A stretch of 64,000 bases of DNA from Alteriqipengyuania abyssalis (GTDB lineage: Bacteria; Pseudomonadota; Alphaproteobacteria; Sphingomonadales; Sphingomonadaceae). The position numbers were made by a program, and so were the translations under genes. The number at the start of each line of letters is the position of its first letter. Position 1 is the first letter of the stretch. The notes beneath the pieces were generated by a model. It was not told the DNA's origin and did no database searches. It saw nothing but the letters and a program-made list of their open reading frames with translations. Where the stretch lies: assembly GCF_019857185.1 (NCBI RefSeq), contig NZ_JAHWXP010000003.1, forward strand, positions 277,501 to 341,500, read 5' to 3'. Below are positions 1-10,356 of this stretch, piece after piece.

Positions 1-60
1 GCCCGCTGGCGCGATGTGCTGGTCTGGGCATGGCGCGCGCTTGCCTGGAGGGTCAAATGA
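1..60 (+). CDS. C-terminal end of an upstream gene (partial)
   Basis: An open frame enters from the left edge and encodes 19 residues rich in Trp and Arg (ending AWRVK) before a TGA at 58-60. The TGA overlaps the ATG of the flippase gene as ATGA, the translational-coupling arrangement seen repeatedly in this window. A co-transcribed polysaccharide gene such as a glycosyltransferase would fit the neighbour, but 19 residues do not allow a family call. Confidence 0.5.
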   Translation, partial: ARWRDVLVWAWRALAWRVK

Positions 61-1514
61 GCCTCGCCGATTCCGTGCGGTCTGCGGTGGCCTGGCGCTC
101 CGGCAGCCAGATCGTCGCGCAGATCATCACCTGGAGCGTCACGCTCGCGGTGGTGCGCATCCTCGATCCGGGCGACTACGGCCTGTTCGCGATGGGGCAG
201 GTGATCATCACCTTCCTCTCGTTCCTCAATGGATACGGCTTTGCCAGCGCGCTGATCCAGCGCGAGACGATCGACCGGCAAATGGTGCGCCAGACATTCG
301 GCATGCTGATCCTCGTCAACTTCGCGCTCGCCGCGATCCAGTTCGCACTCGCCCCGGTGGTGGCCGACTATTACGGCCAGCCGCTGGTCGAGAAGCTGCT
401 GCACGTACAGGTCCTGCTGTTCCTGTCCGTCCCCTTCGTCGCCATTCCCGAAGTGCTGCTGGTGCGCGAGCTCGATTTCAAGCGACCGGCGGTGGTCAAC
501 ATCATCGCCGCGCTGATCTCTGCGGGCACGGCGCTCACCTGCGCGCTTGCAGGCCTCGGCGTGTGGGCGCTGGTGTGGGCGCCGATCGCCCTGTTCTGGA
601 CCCGCGCGATCGGGCTGACCATCGCCGCCAAGAGCCTCGACTGGCCCAGCTTCGACTTCCGCGGGAGCAAGCACCTCTTCACCTACGGCACCTGGGTGCT
701 GGCGAGCCACTTCTGCTGGACCATCGCCACCCAGGCGGACATCTTCTTCGCGGGCAGCCGCCTCGATCCGCATGATGTCGGCCTGTACGCAGAGGCGATC
801 TTCCTCGTCACGATCATCACCGCGCGCTTCATCCCGCCGTTGAACGACGTCGCCTTTCCCAGCTTCGCCCGGCTGCAATCGGACCGCGAGACGCTGGCGC
901 GCGCCTTCCTGACCGCTGTGCGCCTGATCATGCTGGTGGTCAGCCCGATCTTCCTTGGCATGTATGCCTCGGCAGAGCCGCTGGTGCTGACCGCGTTCGG
1001 ACCCAAGTGGGGGGAGATGGCGCCGATCGTTGCCACGCTCGCGCTCGCGATGCCTGCCTTCACGGTCTACATCCTGTTTTCGCCCGCCTTCAATGCGATC
1101 GACCGGCCCGACCTGTCAGCCAAATCGAGCGCGGTGGTCGCTGCGATCCTGATCACCGCGTTCCTGATCGGGCTGAGCGATGGCAGTATCGGCCTGGCCC
1201 GGGCATGGGTCTTCGCAAGCCCACTGCTGCCGCTGGCCGCGCTGTTTATCGGCGGCCCAGCGCTGCGGATCGACGGACGCGGCCTGCTGGGTGCAGTGAC
1301 CCCCGGTCTGGGCGCGGCCTGCGGCATGGCGCTGGTGGTCAAGCTGGTCGCGAGCCTGCTGCCCGCGATGCCTGCGCCGATGGAACTGGCCGTGCTGGTG
1401 AGCACCGGGGGCCTCGCCTATCTCGCGCTGGTCTTCGTCCTGCGGCGCGACATGCTGTTCGAGATCATCGATCTGGTCATCCGCCGCCGCGCACCGCCCG
1501 TGCCCAGCGCCTGA
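57..1514 (+). CDS. oligosaccharide flippase family protein (Wzx/PST type)
   Basis: A 485-residue multi-pass inner-membrane protein expected to flip lipid-linked oligosaccharide repeat units for exopolysaccharide or LPS assembly. Hydrophobic segments recur over the whole length. The N-terminal pattern, AWRSGSQ followed by helices and a conserved RILDPGDYG stretch, is typical of polysaccharide biosynthesis proteins of the MATE/MOP superfamily. The start at 57 was preferred to the ATG at 30 because it overlaps the previous stop as ATGA and gives the usual MSLADSV N-terminus. The substrate cannot be deduced because the rest of any glycan operon lies off the left edge. Confidence 0.85.
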   Translation: MSLADSVRSAVAWRSGSQIVAQIITWSVTLAVVRILDPGDYGLFAMGQVIITFLSFLNGYGFASALIQRETIDRQMVRQTFGMLILVNFALAAIQFALAPVVADYYGQPLVEKLLHVQVLLFLSVPFVAIPEVLLVRELDFKRPAVVNIIAALISAGTALTCALAGLGVWALVWAPIALFWTRAIGLTIAAKSLDWPSFDFRGSKHLFTYGTWVLASHFCWTIATQADIFFAGSRLDPHDVGLYAEAIFLVTIITARFIPPLNDVAFPSFARLQSDRETLARAFLTAVRLIMLVVSPIFLGMYASAEPLVLTAFGPKWGEMAPIVATLALAMPAFTVYILFSPAFNAIDRPDLSAKSSAVVAAILITAFLIGLSDGSIGLARAWVFASPLLPLAALFIGGPALRIDGRGLLGAVTPGLGAACGMALVVKLVASLLPAMPAPMELAVLVSTGGLAYLALVFVLRRDMLFEIIDLVIRRRAPPVPSA

Positions 1515-1587
1515 CAGCAATCGTCCAACGCCTTTGGAGCATCGCCACTCTGGTGGTAGATTTACCGCCGGAAGGAGTGGACGAGCA

Positions 1588-2571
1588 ATGGCTGCAGGCA
1601 CGGCCCATGCTGCAATTCTCGCGCTGGTCGCGATGTCCTTCGCCGAGCCTGCCAAATCTCCGAATGGCGGTGAGGCGCCAATGGCGGAAGATGCCATACC
1701 TCCGGCGATCGAGCACGTCCTTCTGCGCGACGATGGGAACGACAGGGTTACCGTACCGGTCACTGTCGATGGCAGCGGTCCCTACGATTTCCTGATCGAC
1801 ACTGGTGCACAGGGCACCATCCTCAGCAACCGGCTGACCGGCGCGCTCGGCATTGTCCCCAGCGGCTTCGCAACGATCATCAGCACCGCAGGCCGCGCGC
1901 GGGTCGAGACCGTGCAGATCGACAGCCTGGTATTCGCCAACAAGCACATCGCGGGGCTCACCACCCCCGTGCTCGACGATGACAACCTCGGGGCGGACGG
2001 TATTCTCGGGCTCGATGCCCTGCAGGGCCTGCGCGTGCTGATCGATTTCCGGGCCGGTCGGATGGATGTGGTCGAGACGGGCGAGCGGGCACCGCGATCA
2101 GGTTACGACATTGTCGTGCGTGCGCACGAACGCAGGGGCCAGATGATCATCGCCGACGCGGTGATCGACGGGGTCGAGACGGCGGTGATCATCGACACCG
2201 GCGCGCAATTCTCGCTCGGCAATCAAGCCCTGCTGGAGGCTTTGCGCGCGCACGAGCGTGAGACGGTGAGCGGGACAGACGTGCTCGGCCTGCGCTACGA
2301 CGGGCAGGTTGCGACGGTGGGCGCACTGCGGCTGGGCAGCCTGCAACTCGCCAACCTGCCGGTCGCCTTCGCAGACAGCCCCGCGCTTGACGAACTGGGC
2401 TTCGCCGACAGGCCCGCAATGCTGCTCGGGATCGGCAATCTGCGTCGGCTCGACAGGCTGGCGATCGATTTTCGCCACCGTCAGGTGCTGTTCGACCTGC
2501 CCGACGATCTCCTGCCTCGCGGCCCCTCCGTCCGGCGGACCCGGGCCACGCGCCTGCGCGGCAAAACCTGA
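1588..2571 (+). CDS. retropepsin-like aspartic protease with two DTG motifs
   Basis: A 327-residue protein with an N-terminal hydrophobic segment, so probably exported or membrane-anchored. It has two copies of the aspartyl-protease signature: DTGAQ at residues 71-75, and DTGAQ again at 203-207. Retropepsin-like bacterial proteins usually carry one motif per domain and dimerise. Here both lobes are in one chain, so the active site could form within a monomer. The start ATG at 1588 follows a GAAGGAG Shine-Dalgarno at 1571-1577; an in-frame start at 1534 lacks one. It lies between the flippase and the ABC exporter on the same strand with no obvious functional link. The substrate is unknown. Confidence 0.8.
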   Translation: MAAGTAHAAILALVAMSFAEPAKSPNGGEAPMAEDAIPPAIEHVLLRDDGNDRVTVPVTVDGSGPYDFLIDTGAQGTILSNRLTGALGIVPSGFATIISTAGRARVETVQIDSLVFANKHIAGLTTPVLDDDNLGADGILGLDALQGLRVLIDFRAGRMDVVETGERAPRSGYDIVVRAHERRGQMIIADAVIDGVETAVIIDTGAQFSLGNQALLEALRAHERETVSGTDVLGLRYDGQVATVGALRLGSLQLANLPVAFADSPALDELGFADRPAMLLGIGNLRRLDRLAIDFRHRQVLFDLPDDLLPRGPSVRRTRATRLRGKT

Positions 2572-2616
2572 TCGCGCTTGCCTCGGGCACCTGCGGTAAC
2601 CACATGGCGCCCAGCA

Positions 2617-4431
2617 ATGGGGCCCACCGACACAACCAGATCCGACCAGCCAGCCCCCGAAGGCTGGCAAACGCTGCGGCGCTTCCTGCCCTATCTGTGG
2701 CCGGCGGACCGTACCGACCTGCGCATCCGTATCGTGCTTGCGCTGCTGCTGGTGCTGGTCGCTAAGGGCACCACGCTTGCCCTGCCCTATGCCTATCGCG
2801 CTGCGGTCGATGCGATGGAGACGCCCGCGAACACGGCGGCGATGGTCGCGATCTCCTTCGTGGTCGCCTACGCCGCCGGGCGCTTCGCCAGCGTCGCGTT
2901 CGACAATGTGCGCAACATGATCTTCGAACGGGTCGGGCAGGACGCGACCCGCCAGTTTGCCGAGGACGTGTTCCAGCGGCTCCACCAACTATCGCTGCGC
3001 TTCCACCTCTCGCGCCGCACGGGCGAGGTGACCAAGACGGTCGAGCGCGGGACCAAGAGCATCGACACGATGCTCTATTTCCTGCTGTTCAACATCGCGC
3101 CCACGGTGATCGAGCTGATCGCGGTGGCGGTGATCTTCTACCTCAATTTCGGGATCGGGCTGGTCATCGCGACCGCGGTGACCGTGATCGCCTATATCGC
3201 GGTGACCCAGATCATCACCGAATGGCGCACCAAGCTGCGGCGCGAGATGAACGATCTCGACGGGCAGGCGCTGGCGCGCGCGGTGGATTCGCTGCTGAAC
3301 TACGAGACCGTGAAGTACTTCGGGGCCGAGGGACGCGAGCACGAGCGCTATGCCAAGGCTGCGCGGCAATATTCCGAAGCCGCGATCAAGTCCGACGGCT
3401 CGCTCGGCCTGCTCAATATCGCGCAGGCCTTCATCATGAACCTGCTGATGGCGGGTGCGATGGGCTACACCGTGTGGGGCTGGAGCAAGGGCGATCTGAC
3501 CACTGGCGATCTGGTGTTCGTAAACACCTATCTGACCCAGCTTTTCCGCCCGCTCGACATGCTCGGCTTCGTCTATCGCACGATCCGGCAGGGGCTGATC
3601 GACATGGCGGCGATGTTCCGGCTGGTGGACGCCGATGTCGAGGTGGAGGACGTGCCCGGCGCGCCCGCACTGCATATCGAGCGGCCCGGCATCGTGTTCG
3701 AGAATGTCCATTTCGGCTACGAGCCGGATCGCAGCATCCTCCACGGCCTCGATTTCGAGATCGCTGCGGGAGAGACGGTCGCACTGGTCGGCCCTTCGGG
3801 CGCGGGCAAGAGCACGATCGCGCGGCTGCTGTTCCGTTTCTACGACCCCCAGGCCGGCCGCATCCTGATCGACGGGCAGGATATTTCGCAGGTCACCCAG
3901 GAAAGCTTGCGCGCCGCGATCGGTATCGTCCCGCAGGACAGCGTGCTGTTCAACGACACGATCGGGTACAATATCGGCTATGGCCGCCCGCACGAGACCG
4001 GGCCGGCCGAAGAGGCTGCGATCCGCGAGGCAGCGCGCGGCGCCGCGATCCTGCCGTTCATCGACGCGCTGCCCGATGGCTTCGACACCGAGGTTGGCGA
4101 GCGCGGGCTGAAGCTTTCGGGCGGGGAGAAGCAGCGGGTCGCGATTGCACGCACGCTACTTAAGAACCCGCCGATCGTGATTCTGGACGAGGCGACCAGC
4201 GCGCTCGATTCACGGACCGAGCAGGAAATCCTCAAGACCCTGAAGAGCGTCGCGCGCGGGCGGACCACCCTCGCCATCGCGCACCGCCTGTCGACCATCG
4301 CGGATTCGGACCGCATCCTAGTGCTGGAAAACGGACGCCTCGCCGAACAGGGCCGCCACGCGGATCTGCTCCGGCGTGACGGCCTCTATGCCGAAATGTG
4401 GGCGCGCCAGCAGGCCGACGGCGAGGCGTAG
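2617..4431 (+). CDS. ABC transporter permease/ATP-binding protein, Atm1/HMT1 type
   Basis: A half-transporter of 604 residues. An N-terminal six-helix exporter domain (about residues 40-330) is followed by a nucleotide-binding domain with Walker A GPSGAGKS, ABC signature LSGGEKQR and Walker B VILDEATSALD. The membrane domain contains the VERGTKSIDTMLYFLLFN and ETVKYFGAE stretches characteristic of the Atm1/ABCB7 group, which exports glutathione-linked sulfur or metal conjugates in mitochondria and alphaproteobacteria. It should act as a homodimer in the inner membrane. An in-frame TTG at 2578 would add 13 residues; the ATG at 2617 is chosen because it starts a typical hydrophilic N-terminus. 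Confidence 0.9.
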   Translation: MGPTDTTRSDQPAPEGWQTLRRFLPYLWPADRTDLRIRIVLALLLVLVAKGTTLALPYAYRAAVDAMETPANTAAMVAISFVVAYAAGRFASVAFDNVRNMIFERVGQDATRQFAEDVFQRLHQLSLRFHLSRRTGEVTKTVERGTKSIDTMLYFLLFNIAPTVIELIAVAVIFYLNFGIGLVIATAVTVIAYIAVTQIITEWRTKLRREMNDLDGQALARAVDSLLNYETVKYFGAEGREHERYAKAARQYSEAAIKSDGSLGLLNIAQAFIMNLLMAGAMGYTVWGWSKGDLTTGDLVFVNTYLTQLFRPLDMLGFVYRTIRQGLIDMAAMFRLVDADVEVEDVPGAPALHIERPGIVFENVHFGYEPDRSILHGLDFEIAAGETVALVGPSGAGKSTIARLLFRFYDPQAGRILIDGQDISQVTQESLRAAIGIVPQDSVLFNDTIGYNIGYGRPHETGPAEEAAIREAARGAAILPFIDALPDGFDTEVGERGLKLSGGEKQRVAIARTLLKNPPIVILDEATSALDSRTEQEILKTLKSVARGRTTLAIAHRLSTIADSDRILVLENGRLAEQGRHADLLRRDGLYAEMWARQQADGEA

Positions 4432-4449
4432 CGCGCCCGGGACGCTAGC

Positions 4450-7287
4450 CTACTCCTCCAATCCGAAATCCGCCGCCGACAGGTCGAGCCCTTCCGCCGG
4501 GATGACTTCGACGTCGGGCCGGATCGCGCGCAGGTCGTCGATGAACTCAGCCGCATTGCCGACGATGACGATCGTCGCCTGCGCCGGATCGACCAGCTCC
4601 TTCGCCGCCGCAGTGGCATCTTCCGGCGACACCTCTGCCAGTCGCGCGGCGTAGCGCGTCGCCTCGGCAGGCTCGAGGCCCTGCTGCAGCAGCCCCGCAA
4701 CGATCGAGTTGAAGCCCGAGCTGCTTTCCAGCGAGCGCGCGTAGTTGCCGCCCAGGTACAGCCGTCGCTTGTCGAGCAGCTCCTGCGCAAAGGGTTCGGT
4801 GCCCAGACGGGCGAACTCGTCGAGGAAGATCTGCGCGACCTCGTCGGCGGATTCGTTCTTGGTCTGCGCGCTCGCCGTCAGCACGGAATCATCCGCCCGG
4901 TCGCCGAAGCCCGAATAGGCGCCGTAGCTGAGCGAGCGCTTGGTCCGGATCTCCTCGAAAAGACGCCCGCTCGACCCGCCGCCGAGCACTGCGTTGGCCA
5001 GATCCAGCGCGTAATAGCGCTCGTCATCGCGCGGGATCGCACGAACCGCCGCGACGACGGCGGCCTGACCTGCCTCGGGCATGTCGATTACCACCGTGCG
5101 GACCGGCTGCGCGGTGCCCGCCGGATCGGCGACCGGCGTGGGCGCAGGCGCATCGACCTGCCAGTCCCCGAACAGCGTGTTCGCGAGCGCGGTCGCCTGC
5201 GCGGGCGCGATGCCGCCGCTGACGATGATCTTGGTCTCGCCCGGATGCCACCAGGTCTGCCTGTGGGCGAGCAGGTCTTCGCGGGTGATCGCGGCGAGGC
5301 TGTCCGCCGTGCCGCCGGGCTGCGATCCGTAGGGCGCATCGCCGTACATAACCAGCGTGGCGACCTTGCCCGCCAGATCGCCCGGGTCCTTCATTTCGAC
5401 CAGCAGGCCGTCGATCGCACGCTTGCGCTCCCGGTCCAGCTCGTCCTGCGGATACTGGGCGGAGCGCACGATGTCCGCCAGCACTTCACCCGCCGCCTCG
5501 AAATTGACGACCGGCGCGGTCAGGCTGAAAAAAGTGCCATCGCGCCCGGCATTCGCGCCGAAGCTGGCGCCGAGGCTTTCCAGACGCGCGGCGATTTCCT
5601 GCGCGCTCATGTTCGCAGTGCCGTGATCGGCGAGCGAGGCGGCAAACTGGGCAACGCCTGCCTTGGCGCGCGTATCGGTCGACGCGCCGCCGGGGACCAG
5701 CACGGTCATCGTGGCGATCGGAACGTTTCCGGTCTGTGCGGCAACCACGTCGATCCCGTTGGAGAGCGTCTGCTCGACGATCTCGGGCGCGACCACCGTC
5801 GGCCGCGCGCCTGCTGCGGGCGGCTGCTGCCGCTCGCCTTCGGGAAGCACGGAGAGCGGTTCTCCGGTGGCGGCGGGCAGGCTGCGGAAGGTCGGCATCG
5901 GGACCGGGTTGGCATAGGCCTCCGGATTCTCCTCGCCCGCGACATAGCGCATGTCGACCCGCGCGTTGGAGGCGAGCCACTTGGCCGCCGCGCGCTGGAC
6001 ATCTTCGGGCGTCACCGCCGCGATCGCTGCCAGCCGGTCATCGGCGGCGCGGGGGTTGCCGGTGGACACCAGCGCCTCGCCCAGCTCGAACGCCCGGCCC
6101 CGCGCGGTCTCGCGCCGGCGCAGCGAGTCCGCGAACAGCTCGCTCTTGGCTTCGGCAAGTTCGGCCGCGCTCACCGGCTGGGTGCGGATCTTCTCCAGCT
6201 CCGCCTTGAGCAGCGCGTCGACCTCGTCCGCGTCGGCGGTGGGGTTGGTGACCGCGAAGCTGGCGACATAGCCGCCCTCCTCGCTTTCGGAATAGAACAT
6301 CGCGCTGTCGACCGCCTTGCCGGTGCGCACCAGCGCATCATACAGGCGGCTGCTCTGCCCGCGCGCCATGATCGCGGTGAGGACGTCGAGTGCGGCGCTA
6401 TCCTCGCTGCCCGAGCCCGGCGCTTTCCAGATGGAACCGGCAACCGGCAGCGGCACGTTGGGCGCGGTGGCGACAAAGCTGCGCGGCTCGGTCCGCTCGG
6501 GCTCGCGGGCGGTGATGGTCAGGTCGACCGGATCCGCGCGGCGCGGGATGTCGCCGAAATACGCGTCGACCAGCGCGCGAAGGTTGGCCATGTCGAAATT
6601 GCCCGCGACGATCAGCGTGGCGGTGTCGGGGCCGTAGAACGCCTGGTGGAAGGCACGCGCATCGTCGAGCGTCGCGGAATCGAGTTCCTCGATCGAGCCG
6701 ATACCCGGGCGGCGCTGCGGCAGCACATCATAGGCGTTCTCCGCGATCACGAAGCGCTGGAGGCGGCCATAGGGCGGTGCGAGCACGCGCTGGCGCAGCT
6801 CCTCCTTCACCACCCCACGTTCCGAATCGAACACCTCCTGGTCGATCACCGGCTTGAACATGCGTTCGCGGTGGGTCCACAGCATCGTCTCGAGATATTC
6901 CGCCGGGACCGTCTCGTAATAGTTGGTCCGGTCGGACCCGGTCGAGGCATTGCGCGTGCCGCCGACATCCGCGGTGAGGCCGTAGATCATGTTGTAGGGC
7001 ATGTTCTCGGTCTTGCGGCTGAGAATATGCTCGAACAGGTGCGCGAAGCCGCTGCGCCCTTCGGGATCGTGCTTCGACCCGACTTCGTACCACAGCGATG
7101 TGGTGACCGTGGCGGTGCCATCGTCGGGAATCGCGATGACGCGCAATCCGTTATCGAGCGTCCATTGCGTAAACTCGATCTCGGGCGCGGACAGGCCCGG
7201 CTCCAGATCGGACGCGGCATCCTGCGCAAGCGCGGGCGTGGCAAAGGCAAGCGCGGCGGCGCCGACGGCAAGTGCGGATTTCAGCAT
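4450..7287 (-). CDS. M16 family zinc metallopeptidase (two-repeat, secreted)
   Basis: A 945-residue protein with a clear signal peptide (cleavage after about ALAQ, residue 22). The inverted zinc motif HLFEH is at residues 83-87, and the downstream glutamate region ERGVVKEELRQ supplies the third ligand. A second M16 half (from about residue 510) lacks the HxxEH motif, as is usual for the inactive partner domain of pitrilysin/insulinase-like proteins. It probably acts as a periplasmic oligopeptidase. It is convergent with the ABC exporter (18 bp apart) and divergent from the SulP gene. Confidence 0.9.
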   Translation of the reverse strand: MLKSALAVGAAALAFATPALAQDAASDLEPGLSAPEIEFTQWTLDNGLRVIAIPDDGTATVTTSLWYEVGSKHDPEGRSGFAHLFEHILSRKTENMPYNMIYGLTADVGGTRNASTGSDRTNYYETVPAEYLETMLWTHRERMFKPVIDQEVFDSERGVVKEELRQRVLAPPYGRLQRFVIAENAYDVLPQRRPGIGSIEELDSATLDDARAFHQAFYGPDTATLIVAGNFDMANLRALVDAYFGDIPRRADPVDLTITAREPERTEPRSFVATAPNVPLPVAGSIWKAPGSGSEDSAALDVLTAIMARGQSSRLYDALVRTGKAVDSAMFYSESEEGGYVASFAVTNPTADADEVDALLKAELEKIRTQPVSAAELAEAKSELFADSLRRRETARGRAFELGEALVSTGNPRAADDRLAAIAAVTPEDVQRAAAKWLASNARVDMRYVAGEENPEAYANPVPMPTFRSLPAATGEPLSVLPEGERQQPPAAGARPTVVAPEIVEQTLSNGIDVVAAQTGNVPIATMTVLVPGGASTDTRAKAGVAQFAASLADHGTANMSAQEIAARLESLGASFGANAGRDGTFFSLTAPVVNFEAAGEVLADIVRSAQYPQDELDRERKRAIDGLLVEMKDPGDLAGKVATLVMYGDAPYGSQPGGTADSLAAITREDLLAHRQTWWHPGETKIIVSGGIAPAQATALANTLFGDWQVDAPAPTPVADPAGTAQPVRTVVIDMPEAGQAAVVAAVRAIPRDDERYYALDLANAVLGGGSSGRLFEEIRTKRSLSYGAYSGFGDRADDSVLTASAQTKNESADEVAQIFLDEFARLGTEPFAQELLDKRRLYLGGNYARSLESSSGFNSIVAGLLQQGLEPAEATRYAARLAEVSPEDATAAAKELVDPAQATIVIVGNAAEFIDDLRAIRPDVEVIPAEGLDLSAADFGLEE

Positions 7288-7471
7288 GATAGTCCCCCAG
7301 AAAAGCTCCGCACGCCAATCAACCAGAGCGCCCCGCTGCCCGCAAGGTCACGGCCCCGCCTATCGACCAACGCCTTGAGCAATCGGCGAAGCGCGCACGC
7401 CCTCGGGGTTGTGTTGCAGCGCAGCATGGTGCACGGGTCATGCGTTCCAGACAAAAATTGACGGATTTCCC

Positions 7472-9019
7472 ATGACGCCCAGCACCGGCGCGCACGCGCA
7501 TGCCAGCACAGCAGCCCGATGGAAGAGCGAATGGTTCGGCAATGTCCGCGCCGATGTGCTGGCGGGCATCGTCGTCGCGCTGGCGCTGATCCCGGAAGCG
7601 ATCGGCTTCTCGATCATCGCAGGCGTCGATCCGCGCGTGGGCCTCTACGCCTCGGTCGCGATTGCGATGGTGATCGCCTTTACCGGCGGGCGTCCGGGCA
7701 TGATTTCCGCCGCGACCGCTGCCGTCGCCGTGGTGGTGGTGCCGCTGGTGCGCGATCATGGCGTGGAATACCTGTTCGCCGCGACGATCCTGATGGGCGT
7801 CTTTCAGGGCATCGCCGCGCTGCTCAAGCTCAACCTGCTGATGCAGTTCGTCAGCCGCAGCGTTATCACCGGCTTCGTCAACGCGCTCGCCATCCTGATC
7901 TTCATGGCGCAGCTGCCCCAGCTCGACCCGACCAACGAGGGCGTCAACTGGATCACCTATGCGATGGTCGCAGGTGGCCTCGCGATGATCTACCTCGTAC
8001 CCAAGCTGACCACCGCGATCCCCAGCCCGCTGGTCGCGATCATTGTGCTGACCTGCCTGTCGCTATGGCTCGGCTCGCCGGTCAACACGGTGTCCGACAT
8101 GGGCGAGCTGCCGCAGGGCCTGCCCTTCTTTATGCTGCCCGACGTCCCGCTGACGTGGGAAACGCTGGCGATCATTGCGCCCTACTCGCTCACCATGGCG
8201 GCGGTCGGGCTGCTCGAGAGCCTGCTGACCGCGCAGATCGTCGACGACATGACGCACACCGGCAGCGACAAGCAGCGCGAGTGCGGCGGACAGGGCATCG
8301 CCAACATCGTCGCCGCGCTGTTCGGCGGCATGGGCGGCTGCGCGATGATCGGGCAGTCGGTCATCAACGTGACGTCCGGTGGCCGCGGGCGGCTTTCCAC
8401 CTTCACTGCGGGCCTCGCGCTCCTCATCATGCTCGTCCTGCTCGGCGGGATCGTCGGCCAGGTGCCGATGCCCGCGCTGGTGGCGATCATGATCATGGTC
8501 TCCATCGGCACGTTCAGCTGGAACTCGATCCCCAACCTGCGCGTGCACCCGTGGCAAAGCTCGATGGTGATGTTCGTCACCGTCGCGGTGGTGGTGTTCA
8601 CCCACAACCTCGCCATCGGCGTGCTGGTCGGCGTGCTGCTGTCGGGCATCTTCTTCGTCCAGAAGGTGATGCACATGTTCGAGGTGGAGCGCACCCGCAC
8701 GGTGACAGAGGAAGGCGAGACCGCCACCTACACCGCGCATGGCGAGATCTTCTTCGGCAGCGTCGCCCGGTTCGAAGCGGCCCTGGGGCCGGAAAGCCTC
8801 CAGCCGGACCCGGCGGACCACGTGATCATCGACGTCACCCGGGCGCACTTCTGGGACATTTCCGCCATCGGCGCCCTCGACAAGGTGGTCGAGCGGATGC
8901 GGATGCATGGCCGCAGTGTGCAGGTCGTCGGCCTCAACGAGGCGAGCGCCGATCTGGTCGACCGCCACGGCGCGACCGACCGCACGGGCGTGGAGATCGG
9001 CCTCGCGCCGCACCCGTAG
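7472..9019 (+). CDS. SulP family inorganic anion transporter with STAS domain
   Basis: A 515-residue inner-membrane transporter. The N-terminal part carries the SulP signature region ([20 protein letters not shown], then DPRVGLYAS) and about 10-12 hydrophobic helices. From about residue 415 a cytoplasmic STAS domain contains the conserved [20 protein letters not shown] segment. Family members carry sulfate, bicarbonate or dicarboxylates; the substrate is not resolvable here. The ATG at 7472 is preferred over an in-frame start at 7409, which would add a non-conserved Cys-rich leader. Confidence 0.9.
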   Translation: MTPSTGAHAHASTAARWKSEWFGNVRADVLAGIVVALALIPEAIGFSIIAGVDPRVGLYASVAIAMVIAFTGGRPGMISAATAAVAVVVVPLVRDHGVEYLFAATILMGVFQGIAALLKLNLLMQFVSRSVITGFVNALAILIFMAQLPQLDPTNEGVNWITYAMVAGGLAMIYLVPKLTTAIPSPLVAIIVLTCLSLWLGSPVNTVSDMGELPQGLPFFMLPDVPLTWETLAIIAPYSLTMAAVGLLESLLTAQIVDDMTHTGSDKQRECGGQGIANIVAALFGGMGGCAMIGQSVINVTSGGRGRLSTFTAGLALLIMLVLLGGIVGQVPMPALVAIMIMVSIGTFSWNSIPNLRVHPWQSSMVMFVTVAVVVFTHNLAIGVLVGVLLSGIFFVQKVMHMFEVERTRTVTEEGETATYTAHGEIFFGSVARFEAALGPESLQPDPADHVIIDVTRAHFWDISAIGALDKVVERMRMHGRSVQVVGLNEASADLVDRHGATDRTGVEIGLAPHP

Positions 9020-9028
9020 GCCACTGGC

Positions 9029-10237
9029 TCAGCCGGTCGGCTGGTCGCGGTCGCCGTACAGCCGGTACGCCACGTAGGAGAGCATCGCGAGGCAGGCGCA
9101 ACTGGCGAGGATCGCCAGCGAAGTGCCTGCCCAGCCGAACGCGTCGAACAGCGATGTTCCCGCGATACTGCCGATGCTGCCGCCGATGAACATCATCACG
9201 ATATAGATCGTGGTCAGCCGGGTACGCAGCGCAGGCTCCTGCGAAAGAAACGTCATCCGGCTGGTCACGTCGATCGCCGGGCCGACGATATTGCCGATCA
9301 GGATCGGGATCATCAGCAACCACAGGCTCCCCCCGAAGGGCCACAGCAGCGAAATGCCGAGCATCTGGACGATGGCGAAGCGCACGCGTGCCTTGCGCGG
9401 CCCGATCCGGTCCGCCAGCCGGCCCCAATAGGGGGTGGAGAACACACTGATCGCCGCGAAACCGGCAAGATAGCCGACCACGTCGGTGCCATAGCCCATC
9501 TCGGGCGCCGTCAGGTGCAGCGCCAGCCCCAGCCACAGCGCGATGAACTGGCCGAAGCCGATCCCCTGGATCGCCCCCGACAGCAGGATCTCGCGCCGCT
9601 CGCGCGTCAGGGCGAGGAGCGAGGCGATCAGGCCGAGATAGGGCAGCCGGCTGGCGTCCTTGTCGCGCACGCCCTTTTCCATGATCGTGGGCAGCGCGAG
9701 CGTGATCGCGATCATCAGCCCGCTCGCGATCCAGTACACCGCGCGCCATCCCCAGTACTCGGCGACCACGCCTGCCCCGACCCGCGCGACCAGAATGCCG
9801 AATATCACCCCCGCGGTCAGGATCGCGGTGACATGGCCGAGCCGCTCGGGCGCGACGCGCTTCGATGCGTAGGCGGGCAGCAGGTATGGTGCGATGGTGA
9901 AGAAGCCGAGCAGGGTCGACCCGGCGGTAAAGGTGACGAAGCTCTGCGCCAGCGTCATCCCGATCAGCCCGACGCACTGGCCGATGGTGAACAGGATCGT
10001 CAGTGTGCTGTTGGAGAAACGATCGCCCAGCGGCAGCAGCAGCAGGATGCCCAGCGCCAGCGCCAACTGGTTGAGCGCGGGCACCAGCCCGATCTCGGCA
10101 TGCCCGACGCCAAAATGATCCGCCACATCGCCGATGATCGGGTGAATGTAATAGGCATTGGCAGTCACCACCGCCGCCGCAACGGCGAGCCAGTATTCCT
10201 GCGCGGTGGTGAGGCGTGTGGGTTCGTTCATGCGCAC
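9029..10237 (-). CDS. MFS transporter (sugar efflux/permease-like)
   Basis: A 402-residue major-facilitator protein with about 12 predicted helices. The N-terminal segment YWLAVAAAVVTANAYYIHPIIGDVADHFG and the later ADRIGPRKAR loop, a variant of the MFS A-motif after helix 8, support the call. It is convergent with the SulP gene (9 bp apart) and stands alone upstream. No regulator is adjacent, and the substrate is not predictable; drug or metabolite efflux is most likely. Confidence 0.85.
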   Translation of the reverse strand: MRMNEPTRLTTAQEYWLAVAAAVVTANAYYIHPIIGDVADHFGVGHAEIGLVPALNQLALALGILLLLPLGDRFSNSTLTILFTIGQCVGLIGMTLAQSFVTFTAGSTLLGFFTIAPYLLPAYASKRVAPERLGHVTAILTAGVIFGILVARVGAGVVAEYWGWRAVYWIASGLMIAITLALPTIMEKGVRDKDASRLPYLGLIASLLALTRERREILLSGAIQGIGFGQFIALWLGLALHLTAPEMGYGTDVVGYLAGFAAISVFSTPYWGRLADRIGPRKARVRFAIVQMLGISLLWPFGGSLWLLMIPILIGNIVGPAIDVTSRMTFLSQEPALRTRLTTIYIVMMFIGGSIGSIAGTSLFDAFGWAGTSLAILASCACLAMLSYVAYRLYGDRDQPTG

Positions 10238-10356
10238 CCGCCTTCGAGGGTGAAAGCAGCGCGGTCAAGCGGCGATAGCGGGGGCCTCTACCGCACGACA
10301 GGCCGCGTCAATCCGCATCCAGCGGAAGGCGCGATCCCTCGACGAGCGTCATACGA

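Noticed and set aside
5245-7461. 738-codon open frame on the plus strand opposite the M16 peptidase
   Set aside because: It is Arg/Ala/Gly-rich shadow coding caused by high-GC codon bias. The minus strand encodes a full M16 protein with signal peptide and catalytic motif.
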